A model generated the notes under the pieces. That model had not been told where the DNA came from, did no database searches, and saw only the letters and a list, made by a program, of their open reading frames with translations. From Chromera velia (Eukaryota; Sar; Chromeraceae): DNA of 64,000 nucleotides. This document shows, one piece after another, positions 21,901 to 33,839 of this stretch (position 1 is its first letter; each line of letters begins with the position of its first letter). The DNA lies in the NCBI GenBank assembly GCA_018398765.1, contig JAHBMJ010001438.1, forward strand, positions 60,423 through 124,422, read 5' to 3'. A program made the position numbers and the translations under genes.

Positions 21901-24900
21901 ATATTTGTTCACAGGTTTTCTTGATATTTTTTTCGCAGCGTTGCTTGAGGAAGTCGGTCCCGTTGTGTTTTTTTTCGGGTTTGCACTCTAAGTGACCCCC
22001 TGGATCGGGGATGTTGGGCATAAGAGGTTATTCTCCTTTTCCATCCACCAGAACGTTCACCATTTATTTTCCTGTTGGAGGCAGTGAAAGGAAGACACAA
22101 AGAGCTTCAGGCTATCAGAAACATGCATGGTCCGATCTGCAGGACGTCAACGGAGCTCTCGCACTCCTCGACGAGATGCAGAGCTGTGGTGTTGCCCCGA
22201 ATGCGGTCACCTTCAATTCCCTCATCCACGCATGCGTCAACAACAGGTGGGCAAAGTTCATCCAGGGAGGGAGGGAGGGACGGGGAGAGAAGGAGGAAGT
22301 TTTTTCCTGTAGAAAAAAGGAATGACAAGCGAAGTCCCAATTCCGCGAAGTTACGCATGTGTTGCAATGCAATCGGAAGGAACAGTTGAAAGAAAACGCA
22401 TGTGTTGCAATGCAATCGGAAGGAACAGTTGAAAGAAAAGCAGTCCCCCTCAATCGAGCGTGTGCCTCGATCAGCATGGGCTTTGAGTCAAAAAGAAAAG
22501 TTGAGCCACTTGGATGAGAAAGAAAAAACCCTGCTGAGCTGTCGTGTATGCCTCGAACCCCAGTAGGAGGAACGCTTGGAGGGGAAACCAACCCTTTGGA
22601 CATGGAAATGCCAGAAAGTTGGACAAGGAAAAGCGAAATCTTCCTTCCCGAATCCATTGTGTGTATGTGACTGTGTGCAGGCAAATGGACAAGGCCGCCC
22701 GGGTCCTGGAGGAGATGAGGCAGAGCAGACTGCAACCGGACAAGATCACCTACGCAACTCTGATCTCGGGCATCAAGCTCGACAAGACAGGCTGTGCCCT
22801 GAGGAACGGGTTCGACTGTCTGGAGGAACTCCGGGCACAGGTAGGCAGGCAGTCAGGCATGTGGGGGGGGGATGGAGGTTTGTTTGTCTTTCTCTGATTC
22901 GATCAGACAGACTGCTATGCTTTCCGCTATCTGTTTGAGAGAAAAAAATATCAATGAAGACAAACAGATTTCGACTGCTTTGAGATCACACCCAATCAAA
23001 TTGCTAATTCCACGAGTTCTGCAAACACTCTCCTTCCTTGTCATGTCTTCCTTCTTTCTCTTCTTTTCTTTTCAGGGAGTGGTGCTTGACGAGGTTCTGT
23101 ACAACTCCCTCATGGACGCCTGCGTGCACTGTGGGGCGGTGGGAGATGCCGAGAGACTCTTTCATCAGATGAAAAAGGTCAGACAGACAGCCAGACAGAC
23201 AGACAGACAGGTAAACTGATCAGTCATGCATGCATGGGGCTTTCTTTCGTGCATTCGGACTCGGCTGGAAGAGACACGAGCATCCATCCTTTGTTCCTCT
23301 AGCCTTCTTTCAAGGAAATGAATTTCCCCTTCTTCTTCAAGCCTTCTCTGCATGAACCTGATCCCGATCAAGTTGTCTTCGTGTCCATCTCTCTAACAGA
23401 TTTCAAAGCCTTATCGCTCCATTTTGGGGATTTATTAATCTATCTCACTGTGAGGCTGTGAGTGCAGGAAGGAATCTGCCCCTCTGCAGTTGCCTTTTCC
23501 ATCGTGATGAAGGGCCTCGGGAGGTGCGGGAGGCTGGACGCAGCCGTCAACTACCTCTCAGAAATGGACGCAAGCGGGGTGGCAGCCAACGCGGTGATCT
23601 TCGGGTGCGCTTTGGGCCCCTCTCACCGTGTCCTCTTTCCCTCCTCTTTCTCGATTCTTGCCAAACAGCTTTTCCTTTCCTCGACATCATGAATCTTTTG
23701 TGGTGCGTCTTCCCTTTCCATTTCTCCTCACGCTCCTCTTTCTTCGTCCTGTGTCCCTGCGCATGCGCAAATAAACGGAGATGGTATGCACGGGAAGAGT
23801 CAGTAGTGAAATCGATCAACGGTCGATAGTTGCGTGAACACGCTGAGAGACGTCATGTTGCTTCTCTTGTGCGTGCTTCCAATTTGCAATCTTGCAGTTG
23901 TCTGATTGACAGCGCCCTGAAGAGCCACCGCACAGATGTTGCTGACGTTCTGTTTGAGGAAATGAAGATGAGGGGTATCGACCACACCCTGGTGACCTGT
24001 ACTCTCCTGATTAAGAGATACGGGTTCTCCAAGGATCTCGATGCAGCAATGCAGGTCCTCCGGCAGATGTGCGCACAGGGAATCCAACCCTCATCGGTCG
24101 GTGGGTTTGCTTCATTTCTTCAATGATGGCTGTGCTGCATGGGCGCATGCAATGGATTTTCAAAGCGTCATTCAAAGAAATTGTACGCACGTGTAGCATT
24201 GCACTGTCGTGATGGAAAGAAGCTCCCAATTTATGTACTTATCGACCCATCTTCATTCATTCATTCATCCATCCTCGACACCATCCTCCTTGATGCGTTC
24301 TGTTTCCATTTACACAATGATCCATACGTATGTATGTGAATGCACACTTGATACACACGCACCTTTTGTCATGCATGCATGCAGGTAACCTTCAACGCCC
24401 TCCTCGACACGGCGGTCAGGTCAGGCCGCACAGACGCAGTGGCCCCGATCCTCAGAGAGCTGGAATCTCAGGGACTCTCGGCGGACGTGGTCACTTTCTC
24501 CATCATCTGCAAGGTGGGTGGGCCTCTCGGCTCTGTTCTTCCACGTTTCCCTTCCCTTCCCATTGGGATGGATGTTCATCTATGTATGTGTTGAAGAAAG
24601 AATATGTTTCTTTCGTTTTTGTCTCTTGAATTCCTGCTGCACGTGAATCGAATCTTCTACAGTCTGTCTGTCTATTTGACCAGCGGTCGCAGCTGCCTCT
24701 AAGTACATCTCTAGGTCACTCTATGGACCTGATCGAAAGAAGTCTCTGCGTGTTCTTCCTTCCTGTGTGCATGGCCACTTGATCGAATGATCTCAGGGTC
24801 TCTGCCAGATTGGCAACTTGGAGGCTGCGTTCGACACTCTGGAGAAGATGAAGGCAATCAACTGCCAGCCCGACGAGATCCTGTTCAACTCCCTCATCGA

Positions 24901-25609
24901 CGGCTGTGCTTCCGCGGGGAAACCCGAACTGGCACTCAAGGTGCTGGATGACATGAAAGCCTCCAAGGTCAGCAGTCAAATGGATCGACACAGAGACAGA
25001 CAGACACACAGACAGATAGCAGACAGAGAGGCAGGCAGGTACAACGTCAGATCATCTTTTCCTTCATTTTGTGTATTCAGTGCAGGTTTGGTATTCAATG
25101 AAGGAAGGAGATCGTGGTTGTGCAAAGGAAAGGAGGCTCCCTTTCAGGGGATGAAGTATGATTGCGAAAGAGAAAGAGTTCGGGGTTCTCTCAGAGCTTT
25201 CGTCAAGCAGAGTGAGCTAGCAACCACGGCAGGCAAACGAGAGGAATTTGATGCTTTATCGCTGTGGATGGGGGGATCAGTAGTATGACCCCTTGCCGGC
25301 ACACCCCCTGTTAATGTTTTGTCGGTTTTCCTCATGTGGTCTGTGCAGATCCGCCCTTCTGCCGTGACGTTCTCCATTTTGGCGAAGGCCTTTGGAGAGT
25401 CTGGACAGCTGGAGAGGTCCATCCGGGTCCTCGACATGCTCAACTCGGCAGGGCTGATCAACAGCCGCCCTGTGTACGCAACCATATTCCAGGTAGGTGG
25501 TGCGGCTTTGTCTTTGTCTTTGGCCTTCTTTTATTTTTCTCAATCTTCGATTTTTTTCTCGCGGATTCCGTTTTTAATGATTTGTACCAGAGAGCGCGCT
25601 GTGCTCTCG

Positions 25610-25673
<64 letters not shown>

Positions 25674-26804
25674 AATTTTGTTATTTTGTTGCCTCTCTGC
25701 TTGCAGTGCGTGTTGAACCACAACAAGATGGTTCCTTGGGGAGAGATTGCGTACAGCCGCATGAGGAGTGAGGGCGTGCGGCCTGACGGGTCCATCTTCG
25801 GGATGCTCATCAGCGGGTTCTGCCAGCAGGGCAACGCAGAGAGAGGTGCGTGCGTGCGTGCGTGCGTGCGTGCATGCGTCTGTGAATGGGCAGATGGTAG
25901 AAGGAAGGCATGTCCAGTTTCGGGTAAACTTTCTCGACGGACAGACGGTCTCTCTGTCTTCTTCCTTCCTTCCTTCCTTCCTTTCTTCCTTCCAATTGCA
26001 GGCTATGCATGAGACAGCGGACGGGCTTTCGTTTTATTTTTCTCCACAACTAATGTCTGGTTTCTCTGCATGCATCCATGGGAATTGCCTTGGATCCACG
26101 GGCTCATGCATCGACACGCGACGGTCGATGAGATGCGAATTCATCTTATCGGGGGGATGGATGATGAATTTATTCGAATGAATCGATCGATGCTGGCTGC
26201 AGCGGTTGCGATGGTTCGTGACGCGGCCATGGAGAGGATTCAGTTGACCTCGTGGACCTACGCCTCGTTGTTGCGGTTCCTCTCCCAGGGCCCGCTCTCT
26301 GCAGTGGACGCGAGGAGAAATCTCAGCGCAGAGGTGAGACAGATTCGGCAGGTGCAGGGGGTGAACGATGAAGTCCCCAGAAGGAGCGGGGGGCATTCGG
26401 GAGGAGGAGGAGGGTTGGCTAAGAGGAAGGCGGCAGCAGGGGGAGGAAACAACAACGGCATGAGGCCGAGATCAAATTTCAACGGACCTTTCCAGGGACC
26501 CCACAACCTCGGGGGGGCACCCATCGAGACACAAGGAGGACCCAGAATGACCAACGGCTTCCCACAACCCTCTACACCCAACACCACGAACAGACCTTTC
26601 CACTTCCCTGCTACACAGGGGGGTCTCTCGAAGCCCTCAAATTTTCCTAGGGGGTCTCAGTGTCCTCCCACCCAGTCCGCACCCCAACCGCGTCCCCTCT
26701 CACCCCCTCCGGGATTGGGCCTTCCAGGACGGACGCAGAAGAAGCCGCCGGGGGCCTCTCTTTTCAACTCCAACACCACTACAAAGAATCTCCGTGGCTG
26801 TTAG
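18912..26804 (+). CDS. Large pentatricopeptide-repeat (PPR) protein
   Basis: Fourteen exons: 18912-18992, 19114-20664, 21032-21228, 21476-21839, 22143-22246, 22681-22840, 23076-23177, 23468-23604, 23898-24096, 24385-24513, 24797-24967, 25349-25492, 25707-25845, 26203-26804. All phases agree, giving 1359 residues. Exon 1 plus the start of exon 2 make an N-terminal hydrophobic segment (about residues 13-34) followed by WRKR, a possible signal anchor or organelle presequence. Residues about 40-430 are disordered and rich in Thr, Ser, Gln and Pro. From about residue 435 PPR units follow, with typical phrases NAVTFNSLIHACV, DKITYATLISGIK, DEVLYNSLMDACV, DEILFNSLIDGCA and SAVTFSILAKAFG. One unit carries a roughly 90-residue low-complexity insert (exon 4). 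The C-terminus (about 160 residues) is Gly/Pro/Asn-rich. PPR proteins bind single-stranded organellar RNA for processing, editing or translation. A plastid or mitochondrial site is inferred. Close to certain as a PPR gene; the start codon is likely but not proven. Confidence 0.92.
20963..20985. repeat. (CA)n microsatellite in PPR intron 2
   Basis: About eleven CA dinucleotides within the second intron of the PPR gene. Confidence 0.9.
21308..21491 (+). repeat. Four tandem 46-bp copies of a 3' splice site
   Basis: A 46-base unit starting TGTCTTCTTTTGGTTGTGTG is repeated four times (starts 21308, 21354, 21400, 21446) with only single-base variation. Every copy contains the pyrimidine-rich tract, the TCTGCAG acceptor and the first 15-16 bases of PPR exon 4. 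The fourth acceptor (exon from 21476) gives the simplest protein. The first acceptor would add 138 bases, a multiple of three, and that frame is open throughout. Confidence 0.95.
22353..22438. repeat. Tandem 43-bp duplication in PPR intron 5
   Basis: Two back-to-back copies of a 43-base unit starting ACGCATGTGTTGCAATGCAA, identical by eye. It lies inside an intron and has no coding effect. Confidence 0.92.
25613..25671. repeat. (TC)n(TG)n microsatellite in PPR intron 12
   Basis: A run of TC dinucleotides passes directly into a run of TG dinucleotides, about 55-60 bases in all, upstream of the exon 13 acceptor. Confidence 0.9.
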
Positions 26805-29789
26805 CAACGCAGCGCAGCCAGCCGGCCTTTTTGTAGTATCCGTTTTTGTCCAATCTTGAACCCTACCCCCCCTCTAGCCTTCTCCTCGCACCATGCACCC
26901 ACCCGCTTTTTCGTGAATCGTCTCTGGCTGACTGACTGACGGCCTGACTGCTCTCCCAAGGTGCCTTCATCGCCTCCTCCCTCGCGACTGCGGGAAGAAA
27001 ACTGCTGCTGCCAAAGAAAAGAAAAGAAAAGGCCTTCCTTACCTGTGCATGTGGGAGGAAATCACAAATCAAGGAAGGAAGCAAAAGCTTCATTCACCCT
27101 GCACAAAGGAAGAGATCTACTTGTCGTGAGAATTTTGTCGGGAAAGGAGGAAGCAATCGTCTGAACTAATTGAAATAAGAAAACGTGAAACAAAGAACAT
27201 GTACACCTCTCTCTCTCTCCTTCACTTTCTCCCTCTATCTCCCCCTCTCCTTTCGTCTCTCTACGGAACAAGTACGAACGCGCAACTGAAAAAGAAAGTC
27301 ACAACTCCTTCCGACCTCAGAAACATTCGAGGGAGAATGAGGGCCTCCAGGAAAAGAAAATGATCGATCGAGATTTGCAAGGAGACCGTGCACGGCCTTC
27401 TTTTGGGAAGCACAGAAAGAGAGAGAAAGAGAAAGAAAGAAAGACGAAATCGCGTTGAAGCACAGAGGAGGGGAGGAGATGAGGTCACCCATTCTTTCCT
27501 TTCCGTTCCTTCTCGATGCCAAAAGCAAATGCAACAAAGAGCTTTGTCAAAGTCCGTATGTATGTATGTATGTATTTATGTCCGCCTTTATGTGTCCCTT
27601 CTGCTTGCTCAACGGTTTTTTCATCAGCTCTCGGCCCCAACTCTCTCTTTGTCACCTTAAAAACAATAAGAACTGAAAAACAACTAAGAACACATTAAGA
27701 ATAAGAATGACAATGGAAGCAAACACAGTCAGCTGGCTGTGTGTCTTCCTCATAAGAACTCTCGAAGGTCTCTCTCCTCTCTCGGAAGGAAGAGACAGAG
27801 AGAAAGACACATGAAGTGAAGAAGAGAGAGAGAACGGAAGAGAGCGAATTGGGGAAATTTGAATTGCAATCGAAATCAATCGTGGGTGTGAGCATTTTGC
27901 AGTTCCACCCCGAAGAAAATGAAGGAGCTGAAGAAAAGAGAAAGATATCGAAATTTGTGATGCCAGCCCCTTGTTTGCTTTCCTTCCTTCCCAACCTGCC
28001 TTTTCTCGTCGTACCGTGTACCTGTCTGGCCGGACCAGGAGAAAAAGAACCGTTATCTTCCCTCGATCATTCCACATTCGCACACGAGAAGGGAAGCGAA
28101 GAGAAGAAAAAAATTGGAAGGATGCAAAAAAAATGTTCAGGCGACTCGACAGCAACATCCAATCGTATACATACACAACTGAAACTTACTAAACTGGTCT
28201 GAAAAAAGTAGATAAACAAACAAGGACGTCAATTAACACAACGGGGCACAAAAAACAAAAAACAGAGAAACCAGCAAGAAGAGAAGAAAACGTCAGAAGA
28301 CACGAGGAAGGAAAGAGGAAAGGGGGGAAGAAAATCGTTTGGGCGATCGCGTCGGCATCAGAAAGGGAGAGAGAGAGACATTTCATACCAAGAGAGACAT
28401 TTTGTTCACAGGAAGAAGATGGCAACAGAAAGAAAGGGGGGAAAGGGATGGTCTGGTAGGACATAATTGTTGAAGTATTTCGTTGCGTAGAAACACGGAA
28501 ATACTGATATCAATGGGAAAATACCTCATGCATGAGACAAGCAAGAGGAACACGAGTGACGGCGAAAGCATTTACTCACTCCTTGTCAGCACAAATCAAT
28601 TGTTCTTTCTTATCTCCAGATTCTGACTTCAATCGCAGCACCAATACAAAGGGAGGCAATCCCTCGAAAATACCGTAAGCGAAAGTTGATTCTTTCCCTT
28701 TTCCTCTTTCTCTCTCTGCCTGTCAATGTTTTCCTGCCTGCCTTTCTACCCCCATCCCACCTCAATGAGGCGTCCGATCATTCCCTCTCTTTCAATCATG
28801 GTATTTAGATCTTTCCAGTCGGGCGACCTGTTCTGTGCTCTCTCGCTTGAGGGGTCTGGCAGCCCTCCTTCTCTTCTGTGCATCCATTGGGCTTCCATTT
28901 TCCACGATCGGCAGGTTCTCTGCGGACAGGCAGACAGAAGTCCATGCACGCTGACAAGAGACACGAGAGGGCACCGCGTATCGAGGAAGGAAAGCCACTG
29001 ACAGACTGTTACGCCCAGCCCGACAGAGAGGAAAAGAACAAGTGCCACTGTCAGAATTAAGGGGGAATCGAACAAGAACAATGTCAAGGGAGCCACGAAT
29101 AATTGCATAAGAAACAGACAGTAAGCTCGATCAGCCCTTTGGTATGTTGTACTCTCACTTTTTCGACGCGATGGTTGCCAAAAAATGCAAACAGAACAGA
29201 CAAAACAAAAAGAATCCGTGTAGTTGCAAAAGTGAATAAACTGAACCGAGCTTCTTGTCATTTAGCGAGGCACTTTGTTTCTCAAATCGAATTAACTTCA
29301 GGTCATGCTCATGCAAATGGCAATCCTGTCTGATGACTCTGATTGAGGAACCTCGCACCTAATGCATACTCTCTCTCTTAGTAGTAACCCCAATCATTCA
29401 AATTACAATAAAAATATAACTCAAAGATTTAGTTTAGAAAAGAAAGAATATTAATTCATATACTGCGTAAATATAAATTTAATTACATACATATTATAGT
29501 AAACCCAGTAGTATAAACATCATAGTGATTAAGGAGGCTTTGAGTCTCAGCCCAGTCCGACACTTTTGAGCCGTCTGTCATCGTCACTAGTTGTTAGTTA
29601 GGCTGCGCTCTAGGCTGCGCTGCTAGCCTAGGCATGTCTAGGTTATAACTTAAACAAATTAAGCCATATCAATTCAACTTCAAATTATTCAAGACGATTT
29701 CTGCTCTATAGTTTCTACTCTAGCTTTTTGTAGATGCAACGCGGCGGCGGGTTATATAGATATGCATGGATCAATTAGAACCTGCCGTC
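26805..29789. other. Gene-free stretch downstream of the PPR gene
   Basis: It begins with the 3' untranslated region of the PPR gene. The rest is purine- and pyrimidine-rich with many short overlapping frames, none with domain character or coherent splice junctions. A short GTAT tandem occurs near 27558-27576. I see no RNA gene here. Confidence 0.45.
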
Positions 29790-29925
29790 AGAGCTAAGAG
29801 CTTAACCGGCTTAAAAATTTTGAGGGGAAAAGGAATAGCCCTCTGTTCCCTTTTCCCTCCCGGACTCGAACCAATGACCCTAGGAGACGTTAGTTTGCCT
29901 CTCTAGGCTCTCTTTAGCTGCTTGG
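29790..29925 (-). repeat. tRNA-like sequence, possible SINE head
   Basis: On the minus strand, GGTTCGAGTCC (around 29865-29875) matches the T-arm/B-box of tRNA genes and is preceded by a GGTCAT variable-loop-like stretch. The T stem pairs only partly and a full cloverleaf could not be drawn, so a functional tRNA is unlikely. A tRNA-derived short element or a decayed tRNA is more plausible. Confidence 0.25.
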
Positions 29926-30190
29926 TGCAGAAAAAACGACTCCCAGACTCACAGGGAGTCCAAAGAATGGACGTCTGAGGTCTGACACTTGAAGAGGCCA
30001 AAGAGGCCTCCGTGGACTCAGAAGTCCACAAAGGGCTGTGAGGCATCAATGATGATAAATTACGTACCAACACAGTCCATATGGTTCAGAGGACTCAGTG
30101 TGAACAGGGGATGAAGAATGGTTGCGACACTGTGGACTTCAGTCAACAAGTCTGCTGAGGAAGACAAAGATACACTCCATAGGGCGCCCT
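29926..30190. repeat. Dispersed repeat 3, copy next to the F-box/LRR gene
   Basis: About 265 bases beginning GCAGAAAAAACGACTCC recur in the same orientation at 44034-44320 with moderate divergence. Both copies lie just downstream of a minus-strand LRR gene (stop codons at 30216 and 45131). They may be linked duplications or an element that favours such sites. Confidence 0.75.
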
Positions 30191-30215
30191 GTGTGACATA
30201 TCTTTCAATATTTTC

Positions 30216-31699
30216 TCATGCTTCGTCTCCATCCTCCTCCATAAATTCCCAGCCGTTTTCTCCAAACCGTCTGGCCACAGATGCACGCTCCGCTAAAACT
30301 AGGGTCTCCGTTTGTGCGGCAAAAGCCTCTCTCTCGTCCGGCTTATCCGAAGAAGCGAGGAGAGGCGGGCGGAAGTCAGCGGGCTTAATGACGCCATGCA
30401 GCAGCCCGTCAACGAGAAGCAATCGCGGTGCATTTATCACGGTCCCTCTGAGCACAGGACTCTCTACGTCAAGCGCTTCAAATTTCAGAATCAACAAAGA
30501 ACCCCCTGAGAGAACGCTGCAGTCTACAACTCTCGAGACGGCCTCCTCGGTCTCAGATGCTCTGCAACGCGAAATGTCTAATTCCCGCAGGTGGACGCAG
30601 AGTCTGAGCAGTTCCTGAATGCCGTCAAACTCCACGTCTTCATGGTAGGAGATGTCTAACATCTGCAGGTGGGGGCAGCCTTGTGCAATGGCTTTGCAGG
30701 CAGCGCTCGACAGATGGCCTCCGTAGCCTTCTCCTGGGGCGGAGGCGACATCCAAGTCCCTCAGATTGGGGAGGGATGCTGCGAGACTCTCGACGTCCTC
30801 GTCAGAGAGCCGCCAGAAGGAGAGGCGGAGTGTGCGGAGACGAGAGAGAGACGCCAGAGAAGCGATCAAGGAGGTGCGGGGATCTCCCGGACGACCTGGA
30901 GCGTTTCGGAAGCCGTCTTCTCTGACGGAAAGATAGACTGGTTCTTCGCCCGGGGGCGTCTCAAAGGCCTGTCCCGGGGGCGCAAAGGTTGCGGTGGGGT
31001 CCTGTAGGTGGAAACATTCGAGGGCGAGGTGCTCGAGAGTCGAGCTGAGTGGTGTTAACGTCTCAGAGAGAATGGATGGGTTGGGGGCAGTGCCGAGACC
31101 CAGCAGCAGACTTCGCAGAGGAAGAGTCTGCAGGGCTCGGTAGAACTCAGTCGAAAGCAGGGAAGCAGCTGGTTTCGTACAATAGTCGGGGAATCTGATG
31201 ACTATGTTGGAAAGGTTTTGGCCATTTGAGAAGAAAGGAAATTGGACGGCTCAACTGGGGAGACGGCATCAAGGTGAGACCGCAAGTTCGGTCGAAGGAA
31301 CCAACTCTGAGGCAATTCAACTTGAAGGGATTCCAAATTTTTTGCCAGATGCTTTCCGGCGATTGAGAAGAGGCCATTCAATTTGGAGACAGACTTGTCG
31401 ATTTCTTCGTCGGACTCCTCGAACATGAGAGGATCTGTGGGTTCTGCCGTGTCCTCCTCATTGTCTCTGAAGATCCTTGTCGGATCGTCAGGATCGAAGC
31501 AGAGGGAGAGTTCAGACACTTGCTCAGCATATTTCCTGAAGTGGGTGCACACTTGACGGAATCTAAGACGAGACTTCAGAGGAAGGAAAGAGAAAGAACG
31601 ATCAAGCAAAGGAGTTTTCAGCCAGCGATTGAAATCGCTCCACTCAGAAGGTGCTTTGTCTTCCTTCATCATTCTGACTGCTGGACCAAAAGACGTCAT
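30216..31699 (-). CDS. F-box/LRR-like protein with one apparent frameshift
   Basis: An intronless locus read from an ATG at 31699 to a TGA at 30216. Residues about 25-65 resemble an F-box (LDRSFSFLPLKSRLRFRQVC), which in the known family binds Skp1 in SCF ubiquitin ligases. The rest has leucine-rich repeats, for example LRTLRLSFWRLSDEDVESLA and LQMLDISYHEDVEFDG. Near 31210-31217 the frame breaks: CAAATGGCCAAAACC runs into a stop, while the next frame continues LRR-like sequence without interruption to the end. One extra A in the AAAA run would restore a motif (AKNLSN) that parallels AKNLES earlier in the protein. This could be a sequencing error, a recent mutation or, less likely, a tiny intron. 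Function as a substrate receptor is inferred. Confidence 0.65.
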
Positions 31700-32233
31700 T
31701 CAAGCAAGCTGTACGCAGCAACGGATCGCAAATCTACTCTGCCTGCGCTGCATGAAAACATGGGAGTAAGTCCGAGTAACATCCGAGTAACACGAAAACA
31801 TATCACCGAAAGAAGAGAAGACACCATGCACATGCAGAAGATCCGAATTTTGGCGTCTCATTGGCGTCTCTGCATCGTCTCTGCATGCAAAAGAGACGCG
31901 CGGTGCATGCATGCATGCATGCATGCATGGCATTGCATGGCATTGCATGGCATACGCGGATATACGCGGTGGCATATGGAAGCTAGGAGGATACAACAGA
32001 AGAGACTATCAAATAGAAGAATCATCATTCAAACATGAAGAATCTTATGTATCAGCAGAGTATACTATAATTAGAAGAGTGAAGAACGAATTCCCTGGTG
32101 AATCCCTGCCGCGGACCCTGCGCCGGGAAGACGTTAATTGAGTGAAATGTTTTTTTAATTTGACGTCTTTCTATATACGTGAGGAGTATCTTCAGTACAC
32201 CGATATCGAACATCAGTTTCAATTATTCTCTCA
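31700..32233. other. Intergenic stretch with GCAT tandem repeat
   Basis: This divergent intergenic region separates the minus-strand F-box/LRR gene from the plus-strand oxygenase-like locus, so it should hold both promoters. Near 31904-31952 are tandem TGCA words that pass into GGCATTGCAT repeats. No other feature was recognised. Confidence 0.5.
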
Positions 32234-33800
32234 ATGAGCGGACCTGATCCAAGAATAGATACCGACGGTTGTACCGTGGCTAACTACGACCGGGGCGTGG
32301 AGGCGTTCTCCCCCCTGATCCGCTATTTTGAGAGAGAATTCTTCGGACGGTTCAGAGACCGTTTTTGGCTCTCTGGGGAGACGGAGGTTTTCCCCGAAGT
32401 GGTGTTGACAGAACAAGGAAAGGAGGGAGAAAAGAGACTGGATTTCTCCTCTGTAGCTGACATCGACCACCTCCTGCAAAAGGCAAAACCAGCACCATGT
32501 GGGAAGGGGGAGGAAACAGCATTCAACCCTGGTTACCGTTCCTCTTCCATTCTCTCTCCAGGTGAATGCAAAGTCCTGTGCCCGGCTTTGGAGTCTGAGG
32601 TTCTCCCACAGATGCAAAAGAAGCTCGCACCTCATTTAGATCTCTCCCTCCACTTCCATCAGCTGATTGCCTACCAGTAAGGAGACTTCTTCTGCCTGTA
32701 CCGAGACACCATGAAGCTGCCTGGTCACATCTTCTCTCTTGTGATCGATTGCGGAAGTGCCCACAATGGAGAGAACGTTTTCTTTCCGCACGGGGATGTG
32801 GTTGCGTCCTCCATTTCCGTTGCCGACGAGGTGGATGATGTGGAAGCGATCGGCTTCAGCGATGACTCGCGGGAGGAAGGGGCAGGGGCTGCAAAGTTGC
32901 CAAAGGGGGGAGTCTCTTGGCCTAGGTCTTTTCGGAGATCCAACGGAAAGTTCTGGAAGGGGAGTGGGGGGAAGCGTCCTTCTTGGTGTTGCTGGTTGAG
33001 TTCCTCTTTTCACGAGGTTCGTTTAATCACAAAAGGAACCCGTGTGGTGGCTGCATTGAATATCTGTGGGAGACAGAGAAGAATTGAGATGCCCTCCCGC
33101 TTTCCAGTGCCCCCCGCTTCTGTGGTCCCAACGGGAGATGGAGAGAAAAAAGAATCAGCTGGAAAGGGAAAAAGAAAGGGTAGGGCTGGGGTCGGATTCG
33201 TTGGGGGTCTCCCAGAGGGTGTGTGGGGGAATCGGGTGGTAGTCTTCCTCTGTGACTTCAGTGCTGTCCAGTTTCTGTGTGTGTGTAGAACGTTCTCCCG
33301 TCTCCTTCCCCCCCCCAGACGGTTGTCGTTCCTCCTGCAGAGGGTATACTCGCTTCTGTGGCACCCACGGCACCCCTGGCCGTTCCCTAAAGTCGGCTCT
33401 CTACTCACTCACGGGTACGCCCCCGACAAGGGCACCACCCAAATTTGGCAGACGGCTATCGACAGCTCAGACACAGCAGAATGCACAGCAGAAAAGGCTG
33501 AAGGAACACCTTGCAGTGTGAAGGAAAAAGAAGAAGCGATTGAGTCATGGCAGTTGATTGGAAGAGACAGACTGCTGTTTGAGGCCGTCACCCATGAACT
33601 TGGCTGGAACTTCTCCATCTGTCGCCCCTCCATCGTCTTCGACCAGGTCAGCGCATGGAAACAGTGGGGGCAGAGGTACAGAGATGCGTGCGTGAGTGCG
33701 TCTGTTGGGGGGGGGGAGAAAGTTTGTTTCGTGTCTCGGTGCGTGCCTGCGTGTGAAGGAGCGTCTATGTTATTGTGTACGTGTATGTGTGTGTGCGGGC

Positions 33801-33839
<39 letters not shown>

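Noticed and set aside
25613-25671. A CRISPR-like or regular spaced array
   Set aside because: Repeats here and elsewhere are simple microsatellites or tandem duplications without spacers, and the DNA is eukaryotic.
29860-29920. A functional tRNA gene on the minus strand
   Set aside because: The B-box is good but the T stem mispairs and no full cloverleaf can be drawn; kept only as a weak SINE-like feature.
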